Assembly (NCBI RefSeq): GCF_021404405.1
Contig: NZ_JABFTV010000006.1
Span: 293,267 to 357,266 of the forward strand
Source: Billgrantia aerodenitrificans
Lineage (GTDB): Bacteria; Pseudomonadota; Gammaproteobacteria; Pseudomonadales; Halomonadaceae
DNA length: 64,000 nucleotides
Direction of reading: 5' to 3'
The position numbers were made by a program, and so were the translations under genes. The notes under the pieces were generated by a model. It was not told the origin of the DNA, made no database searches, and saw nothing but the letters and a program-made list of their open reading frames with translations. This document shows, in pieces, positions 59,013 through 64,000 of this stretch (the stretch's first letter is position 1; every line of letters starts with the position of its first letter).

Positions 59013-59864
59013 ATGGATGTTCGCAGCCTGCGCTACTTCATTGCCGCCTATGAGGGCGGCTCGATCAGCGCCGCCGCCCGACGCTGCCACGTGGCGCAAC
59101 CCTCGATCTCGACGGCGCTGGTGCAACTGGAAGAGCGCCTGGGCACGCTACTGTTCGAGCGTCATCGGCGCGGTATAACGCCGACCGAGGAGGGCCACCG
59201 GCTCTACCCGCTGGCGCGTCAGGTCAGCGAAGACCTCAACGCCATCGACCGTCTGTTCCGCACGCCGGCGCCCGCAACGCCGGTACGCCTGGGCCTGATG
59301 CGCTCGCTCGGGGCCAACCGCATGACGGCACTGCTCAAGGAGTACATCGGTCAGGGCGACAACCTGGCGCTGACCCTGGTCAATCCCGAGGAGCGCTGCG
59401 ACGCCCGCATCATCGGCGAACAGGACCTGGCAGCTGGCGAGGCATTTCAACCCATCTGGCACGACAGCTATCTGCTGGCGCTGCCCGGCGGCCATCCTCT
59501 GGGCTTGAAGGGGTCCGTATCGCTGAGCGACCTCGACGGTCTTCCGTTCATCTGGCGACAGCCCTGTGCCGCCATGGAACAGTTGGCGTCGGCGTTGAGC
59601 GATGGCGGCGTACGCTGTCAGGTTCGTGCGCGCCTGCGCACCATCGAATACACCCTGGGGCTGGTAGCGGCCGGCGTCGGTGCTTCGCTGGTACCGGCCT
59701 GGCCGGAAATCCTCATCCATCCGGACGTGCAGTGCCGGCCTCTCAGCGGCCTCGACATTCGCCAGACCGTCGGCGTGGCTTATCCGGCGCGGCAGGCCAT
59801 GCCCGCTCTCGAGCCGCTGCTTCAGCTCGGCAGGCAGGCGTGGGAGTCAGCCGGTACTGCCTGA
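59013..59864 (+). CDS. LysR-family transcriptional regulator
   Basis: A 283-residue regulator. The N-terminal winged helix (MDVRSLRYFIAAYEGGSISAAARRCHVAQPSISTALVQLEERLGTLLFERHRRG) is textbook LysR. The co-inducer domain spans ~90-280. It is divergent from the E1 fusion/acyltransferase pair across a 97-bp spacer with a palindrome, so it probably controls that pair in response to its substrate. The 3' end overlaps convergent epmC by 43 bp. Confidence 0.93.
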   Translation: MDVRSLRYFIAAYEGGSISAAARRCHVAQPSISTALVQLEERLGTLLFERHRRGITPTEEGHRLYPLARQVSEDLNAIDRLFRTPAPATPVRLGLMRSLGANRMTALLKEYIGQGDNLALTLVNPEERCDARIIGEQDLAAGEAFQPIWHDSYLLALPGGHPLGLKGSVSLSDLDGLPFIWRQPCAAMEQLASALSDGGVRCQVRARLRTIEYTLGLVAAGVGASLVPAWPEILIHPDVQCRPLSGLDIRQTVGVAYPARQAMPALEPLLQLGRQAWESAGTA

Positions 59865-60406
59865 GCCAGGACATCGAGGCCGCTGGCAACGGCACTCTCG
59901 AGAGAGAGCCCCTGCTGGTAGAAGGCCTGCAGCGCGGCATGAAAGGCCGCCGCCCGGGCGGGGAACCCCTCACGCTCGTAGCGCGCCGCGCGGGCCGTGA
60001 CACGGGCCGCGAAGGCGTCACGGTCGACGTCCGTGTCTCCGCCCAGGTTGTCGACGCTAACGTGAAAGCGCAGCCCACAGGCACGTGAAAAGAGCATTTC
60101 CAACGCCTGAGGCGCCACTTCCGCCGCCTCGAAGCGGCGCTGCTGCTCGGCATCACGACCATCGGGCAGGTACCAGTAGCCGTAGTCCTCCAACTGGCGG
60201 CGCCGCTCGCCGGCGATGCACCAGTGGCTGATCTCGTGCAGGGCGCTGGCATAGAAGCCGCGAGCGAAGATGACCCGGTGCCAGGGGCAGTCCGTATCGG
60301 CAGGCAGATAGAGCGGCTCGTCGCCGCCACGCAGCAGGCGGGTGTCGAAGCTATCCCGGAAGAGCCCGTCGAACAGGGCGATCACGTCCTCGAGGCGATG
60401 CGTCAC
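59822..60406 (-). CDS. epmC: elongation factor P hydroxylase
   Basis: EpmC (YfcM) hydroxylates the beta-lysylated lysine of EF-P. The start is GTG 60406 (VTHRLEDVIALFDGLF), with CAGGAA upstream; a longer frame reaching 60817 lies across the MATE gene and is not real. The 194-residue protein carries the metal-binding HEISHWCIAG motif, WHRVIFARGFYASALHEISHW and DYGYWYLPDGR, which are family hallmarks. Its 3' end overlaps the LysR gene end. EpmA/EpmB are not in the window. Confidence 0.92.
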   Translation of the reverse strand: MTHRLEDVIALFDGLFRDSFDTRLLRGGDEPLYLPADTDCPWHRVIFARGFYASALHEISHWCIAGERRRQLEDYGYWYLPDGRDAEQQRRFEAAEVAPQALEMLFSRACGLRFHVSVDNLGGDTDVDRDAFAARVTARAARYEREGFPARAAAFHAALQAFYQQGLSLESAVASGLDVLAQAVPADSHACLPS

Positions 60407-60527
60407 GCTGGCTTCCTGTGTGGCTGAGCGGCGGGACAGTATAGGCGAGTCGACCACGCAGCGAAATTCACCGGATATTGCTAACATATTCGGTTCTCCT
60501 GACGCATTGGTCAGGCTTTCGACACGC

Positions 60528-61991
60528 ATGGAGCCTTCTGCCTTGGCAACGTTCTTCTCCAACCTGCTAGGCGTCAGCCGCACGGAAACGCGGCCGTTGA
60601 TGCGTCTTGCCCTGCCCATCTGTGGCGCCCAGTTGGCCCAGGCCGGCATGAGTGTGGCCGACGTGATGATGACGGGGCGGCTCAGCGCCACCGACCTGGC
60701 CGCAGTCTCGGTGGGCTCCAGTCTGTGGCTGCCGCTGATGCTATTCATGACCGGCACCTTGATGGGGCTGACGCCCATCGTCGCCCAACTGCTCGGCGCC
60801 GGCACCACGGAGCGCATCCGCCCCAGCGTGCATCAGGCGCTGTGGGTGGCCCTCGCCCTGGGCGTGGTGGCGGCCCTGCTGCTGTGGTTCACGGTGATGC
60901 CGATCTTCCGTGTAATGGACGTTCCCCCGGAGGTGGCACGCCGCTCGGCAGCCTATCTCTCGGCCGTGGCTTTCGGCATGCCGGGGGTCGCGCTGTTCCA
61001 GGCACTGCGTGCCTTCTCCGACGGCATGAACCACACCCGCCCCTCGCTGTGGATCAGCCTGGTAGGGCTCGGGGTGAACATTCCCAGCAACTACGTGCTG
61101 ATCTACGGCGGCGACGGGCTCACGGCGCTTTTCGGCGACTGGCTGCCCGGTTGGATGCAAGGCCTGCCGGCGCTGGGCGCGCTGGGCTGCGGTATCGCCA
61201 CAGCCCTCTCCATGTGGGTCATGTGCCTGACCATGATCGCCTACACGCGACGCTCGCGGGCCTACGGCAACGTCTCGCTGTGGCACTCGCCCACCCCGCC
61301 CCGCTTGCGTCTGATCGGCGAGCTGCTCTACGTGGGTGTGCCCATCGGCGTGGCGATCTTCGTCGAGGTGACATTGTTCACACTGATCTCGCTGTTCATC
61401 GCCAGCCTGGGTGAAGTGACGGTGGCGGCACACCAGGTCGCGTTGAACTACACCTCGATCCTGTTCATGCTGCCGCTGGCCCTGAGCATGGCGCTGACCG
61501 TCAGGGTCGGCAACATCCTGGGCCAGGGCAAACTCGAACGGGCACGCATGGTGGCCTGGAACGGCATACTGGTCTCGGTGCTGATCGCACTGCTCAACAG
61601 CGCCTTGCTGTGGTTCACGGCAGAGCCGGTCATGGCCCTCTACACTCACGATACGGCCGTGCAACGCCTGGCCCTGTCGCTGGTTCTGCTGGCCATGCTC
61701 TATCAGGTGTCCGACTCACTGCAGGTCAACCTAGCCGGCGCCCTGAGGGGCTACAAGGACACCCGAATCGTCATGGTCATCACCCTGTTCGCCTACTGGG
61801 CGGTGGGGCTGGCCGGCGGCCACTGGCTGGGTACCCGAGGCCTGCCTGGCTGGAACGAACCGCTGGGGGTGCATGGCTACTGGATCGGCCTGATCGCAGG
61901 GCTCACCGTGGCGGCGCTGCTGCTCGGCGAGCGGCTGCGGCGCAGGGCCAAGGGAGTCGCGCATGGCAAGCAGGAGATACCGCTGGACTGA
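60528..61991 (+). CDS. MATE-family multidrug/cation exporter
   Basis: A 487-residue inner-membrane transporter of the NorM branch, with about 12 membrane spans. ATG 60528 (MEPSALATFFSNLLG) is chosen because the transporter fold begins just after it (TETRPLMRLALPICGAQLAQAGMSVADVMMTGRL); the longer frame is antisense to epmC. ALRAFSDGMNHTRPSL and QVSDSLQVNLAGALRGYKDTRIVM are family segments. It exports cationic compounds, likely using Na+ or H+. Its end overlaps the following gene start by 29 bp. Confidence 0.92.
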   Translation: MEPSALATFFSNLLGVSRTETRPLMRLALPICGAQLAQAGMSVADVMMTGRLSATDLAAVSVGSSLWLPLMLFMTGTLMGLTPIVAQLLGAGTTERIRPSVHQALWVALALGVVAALLLWFTVMPIFRVMDVPPEVARRSAAYLSAVAFGMPGVALFQALRAFSDGMNHTRPSLWISLVGLGVNIPSNYVLIYGGDGLTALFGDWLPGWMQGLPALGALGCGIATALSMWVMCLTMIAYTRRSRAYGNVSLWHSPTPPRLRLIGELLYVGVPIGVAIFVEVTLFTLISLFIASLGEVTVAAHQVALNYTSILFMLPLALSMALTVRVGNILGQGKLERARMVAWNGILVSVLIALLNSALLWFTAEPVMALYTHDTAVQRLALSLVLLAMLYQVSDSLQVNLAGALRGYKDTRIVMVITLFAYWAVGLAGGHWLGTRGLPGWNEPLGVHGYWIGLIAGLTVAALLLGERLRRRAKGVAHGKQEIPLD

Positions 61992-63015
61992 AGCGAAACG
62001 CCATCTGACGGCCGGCATGATGGCAGGGCTGATGGCAGGCTGCGGCAGCGCTGAGCAGGGTGATGCCAAGCTCATCGAGTACCAGAGAGCGCTCGCCGAA
62101 GCCCTGGGACAGCCGGCGCCGGATAGGACGGCGCCACCCAACATTGGCGCCTTTCCCGAACGCGATGAGCGCCTCTTCGAGGTTGCCGAAACCCGCGAGG
62201 GCATGCTCAACGTCTATGCCTTGCGCGAATGCCATATCACCCAGTTGGTCGCCGCACGCAATAACCAGCTCGGGCGCGTGGCACCGCCCAGTCAGCAATG
62301 GATATACGAACTGGAACTGTGGCGACGCCTGCATGCCTGCTGGCACAGCGACGTGCCTGACAGCTTGTCGAACGCCAACCGCGAGCGCCTCGAACGGCTC
62401 ACGCTGATCAAGACCGAGCAGTTGCCAAAGGTGAGCTGGAACAGCCTGTTCGATTCCGAAGAGTGGGTGCGCAGCTTCTCCCGCGCCAGTTCCCCCCTGG
62501 CACCGGACGATACGCGCGGCATCGAGGCGCAATTCGAAGCCCTCTCCTGGCTGCATCAAGCCACCCTCAATCAGTTCAATCCCGAATGGCAGCATCAGTC
62601 GAGTACGCTGGAGAACCACCTCAACTCACTGCGCAGCCGTCCCCTGACCGCCGAACTGCTGCGCGCCCTGGTGCTTGCCGAAAGACGCCTGACCGAAGCG
62701 AACGAGCTGCTTGCCGCCAATCTCCGGTCGCAGCGTGGTTGTACCGCGCTTGCCTCTCCTGTCGATGTGCTGAGCGAAGAGATGGCCGACATGGCGGCAT
62801 TCGCCTGGCTGGACCGGTTGGAGAGCCTGGCGACGCGCTGGCTCGAAGCGATCGACGGCCTGTTCGCAAGCCATGTTCCCCCGCCCGAAGCGGTCGATGA
62901 CTATCGCCATGCCTGGCTCTCGCTGGAGAACCCCGAGGCCCCCCTGCCTGCCCTGCGCCAGGCACGCAACGAGCATCTGCAGCATTGGCAGGCCCTGGCC
63001 AGGCGATGCACGTGA
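61963..63015 (+). CDS. DUF3080-family lipoprotein
   Basis: A 350-residue exported protein. The start ATG 61963 has AAGGGAG and lies inside the 3' end of the MATE gene. The N-terminal signal (TAGMMAGLMAGC) ends in a lipobox. The mature part is DUF3080-like: IEYQRALAEALGQPAPDRTAPPNIGAFP, LRECHITQLVAARNNQLGRVAPPSQQWIYELELWRRL. It is mainly helical. Function unknown; such genes are found in Halomonas, Pseudomonas and vibrios. Confidence 0.85.
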   Translation: MASRRYRWTEAKRHLTAGMMAGLMAGCGSAEQGDAKLIEYQRALAEALGQPAPDRTAPPNIGAFPERDERLFEVAETREGMLNVYALRECHITQLVAARNNQLGRVAPPSQQWIYELELWRRLHACWHSDVPDSLSNANRERLERLTLIKTEQLPKVSWNSLFDSEEWVRSFSRASSPLAPDDTRGIEAQFEALSWLHQATLNQFNPEWQHQSSTLENHLNSLRSRPLTAELLRALVLAERRLTEANELLAANLRSQRGCTALASPVDVLSEEMADMAAFAWLDRLESLATRWLEAIDGLFASHVPPPEAVDDYRHAWLSLENPEAPLPALRQARNEHLQHWQALARRCT

Positions 63016-63168
63016 ACCCCGGGCCTGCACGAAAAAGGTGCCGACAGGCTTAACTTGGATGCCAACTCTGTGATATTGGTGATTGCGAGAAGGTAGGAGT
63101 CGATCCCGTCAGCCTTGCCGTAGCCGTGACCTTGCCGCTCGGCCCATGCAGAATCTGGAGGGAGGAAC

Positions 63169-63882
63169 ATGGGTATGACACTGTCACCCCGCCCTGCCCG
63201 GGTCATCGACCTGGAAACGATGCGCCAGAAGCTCCAGGCCAAGCGACGCCTGGTGCGCCTCTCCCCCGAGCTGGACGGCCTTGAAATGGTCTACAGCCTG
63301 GCCTCGGACCCTGACTCCCTCTACGGCATGCCCATTCTGGCCTGGGGTCTGCGTGAAGATGGCGATGTCGTGGGCCTGGTGCCCTGGATGGAGACGTTGA
63401 CCTCCTGCCATCAGCTCGACGATGCGGAACACGGCCGTTTCGTCGGCTATCGCGATCCCGAAACCGAAGAGCTGCTCGAATACCCCCCACCTCACAAGGC
63501 CTGTGAGCTGGAACACGCCGCCGCCTACTTCGATTACGAAGAGACGCGCGACATCACCCTCATCCAGCAGATTCCCGATACTCAAGGCACCCACGCCCTT
63601 TGCATCGATGATGACGATCGCCCCTGGCAGCTGAAGCAAGTGTTCGGCTGGCGTCTGTACAGCGACGGTAACGTGGAAGCTCTGCTGGCCGATGAGTCGC
63701 TCATCGAGACCACCCCGATCCTACCCGGCGATGCCTGCCTCTATCCGGGGCGAAGCCGCCACAGGATGGTCTACTTCTTCCAGCGCAGCATCGCCAATCG
63801 AATCCGTGAGCAGGACCCCGGTACCCTGGAGGCCCTGGCGCTGATGGTCATGCCCAGCACCTCCGTGAGGGCCGACGGCTAG
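63169..63882 (+). CDS. conserved protein of unknown function
   Basis: A 237-residue soluble protein. ATG 63169 (MGMTLSPRPARVIDLETMRQKL) has GGGAGGAA upstream. It is acidic and lacks membrane segments. Recognisable stretches are GMPILAWGLREDGDVVGLVPWMETL, YEETRDITLIQQIPDTQGTHALCIDDDD and DACLYPGRSRHRMVYFFQRSIANRIREQDP. No domain could be named. It is the last full gene before the IS110 element. Confidence 0.65.
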   Translation: MGMTLSPRPARVIDLETMRQKLQAKRRLVRLSPELDGLEMVYSLASDPDSLYGMPILAWGLREDGDVVGLVPWMETLTSCHQLDDAEHGRFVGYRDPETEELLEYPPPHKACELEHAAAYFDYEETRDITLIQQIPDTQGTHALCIDDDDRPWQLKQVFGWRLYSDGNVEALLADESLIETTPILPGDACLYPGRSRHRMVYFFQRSIANRIREQDPGTLEALALMVMPSTSVRADG

Positions 63883-63900
63883 ATACCATCTCTCCTAACC

Positions 63901-63933
63901 GGCCACAAATGCCCCATCAGGCGGTTTGTGGCC
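63901..63933. repeat. inverted repeat at the right-end candidate of the IS110-family element
   Basis: GGCCACAAA (63901-63909) and its complement TTTGTGGCC (63925-63933) form a perfect 9-bp inverted repeat with a 15-nt centre that spans the transposase stop codon. Subterminal inverted repeats occur in the IS1111 branch of IS110. The repeat lies 18 bp past the stop of the preceding gene, so the element boundary must be close. Confidence 0.6.
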
Positions 63934-64000
63934 GATATTCGGTTTGCGTCTTGAGGACCCCGTAAGCGATATGGATCAGCTTACGCATTGCCGCCCCCAA
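63917..64000 (-). mobile_element. IS110-family transposase, C-terminal end (cut by window edge)
   Basis: The final 27 codons of a leftward reading frame ending in TGA at 63917-63919. The peptide LGAAMRKLIHIAYGVLKTQT is the conserved C-terminal tail of IS110-family transposases, which use a DEDD domain plus a serine domain and a bridge RNA. The rest of the element lies to the right of the window. The non-coding end inside the window is short (about 30 bp). Confidence 0.8.

Overview
The window is a GC-rich, gene-dense piece of a gammaproteobacterial chromosome. It most likely comes from the Halomonadaceae (Halomonas-like). The main pointers are an ectoine hydroxylase gene standing apart from any ectABC cluster, a proline catabolism/uptake unit (PruR-type regulator, two-domain PutA, PutP), type I citrate synthase beside sdhCDAB-sucA, the gltX-tRNA-Ala-tRNA-Glu unit, and close relatives of SlyA, Uup, FadBA, SanA and EpmC. 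The genus is an inference from gene content; no rRNA or other phylogenetic marker is present.

Layout. 1-6.3 kb: TCA cycle block, with sucA (cut by the window edge) and sdhBADC leftward and gltA rightward from a shared 445-bp control region with two good sigma70 promoters. 6.3-10.9 kb: a beta-hydroxyacid dehydrogenase, a convergent 496-bp spacer with DnaA-box-like sites, two tRNAs, gltX, an XRE regulator and a lipoprotein. 11.0-13.3 kb: an AT-richer accessory patch with two paralogous membrane-anchored proteins of unknown family, followed by about 1 kb with hairpins and one candidate 28-residue gene. 13.3-19.5 kb: pruR-putA-putP. 19.5-25.9 kb: two tandem OmpW-like porins, a YqcC-like gene, a DUF3549 gene, the rimB-rimK pair, a helical protein and sanA. 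26.0-32.2 kb: the suf Fe-S assembly operon (Rrf2 regulator, sufB, sufC, sufD, sufS, sufT) with an Rrf2/IscR-like operator. 32.4-38.9 kb: a membrane GGDEF-EAL protein with a degenerate GGDEF, an Lrp-family regulator, an NDUFA9-like dehydrogenase, a Na/Pi transporter with a PhoU-like partner, a yeast-type cytosine deaminase and a lipoprotein. 39.0-41.5 kb: a coupled pair made of an archaeal-type PRPP-synthetase-like gene and an archaeal AMP-phosphorylase-like gene. 41.7-46.7 kb: panE-like, methyltransferase, ectD, PEBP, flavodoxin-like and CCGSCS-motif genes. 46.9-51.1 kb: fadBA and slyA. 51-64 kb: usp, uup, tatD, a degenerate exonuclease-like gene, a LysR-controlled E1 alpha/beta fusion with a coupled acyltransferase-like gene, epmC, a MATE exporter, a DUF3080 lipoprotein, a conserved unknown, and the 3' end of an IS110-family transposase at the right edge.

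How it fits together. The core is housekeeping: TCA cycle, beta-oxidation, Fe-S assembly, translation factors and their modifiers. Osmoadaptation (EctD, PutP) and nutrient scavenging (proline, phosphate, nucleobases) are added to it. The least explained parts are the nucleotide-phosphorolysis pair at 39.0-41.5 kb, the E1-fusion/acyltransferase divergon at 55.6-59.9 kb, the four-cysteine paralogue pair at 11.0-12.3 kb with its neighbouring non-coding kilobase, and the DnaA-box spacer at 7.2-7.7 kb. No CRISPR array, rRNA operon or prophage was seen.
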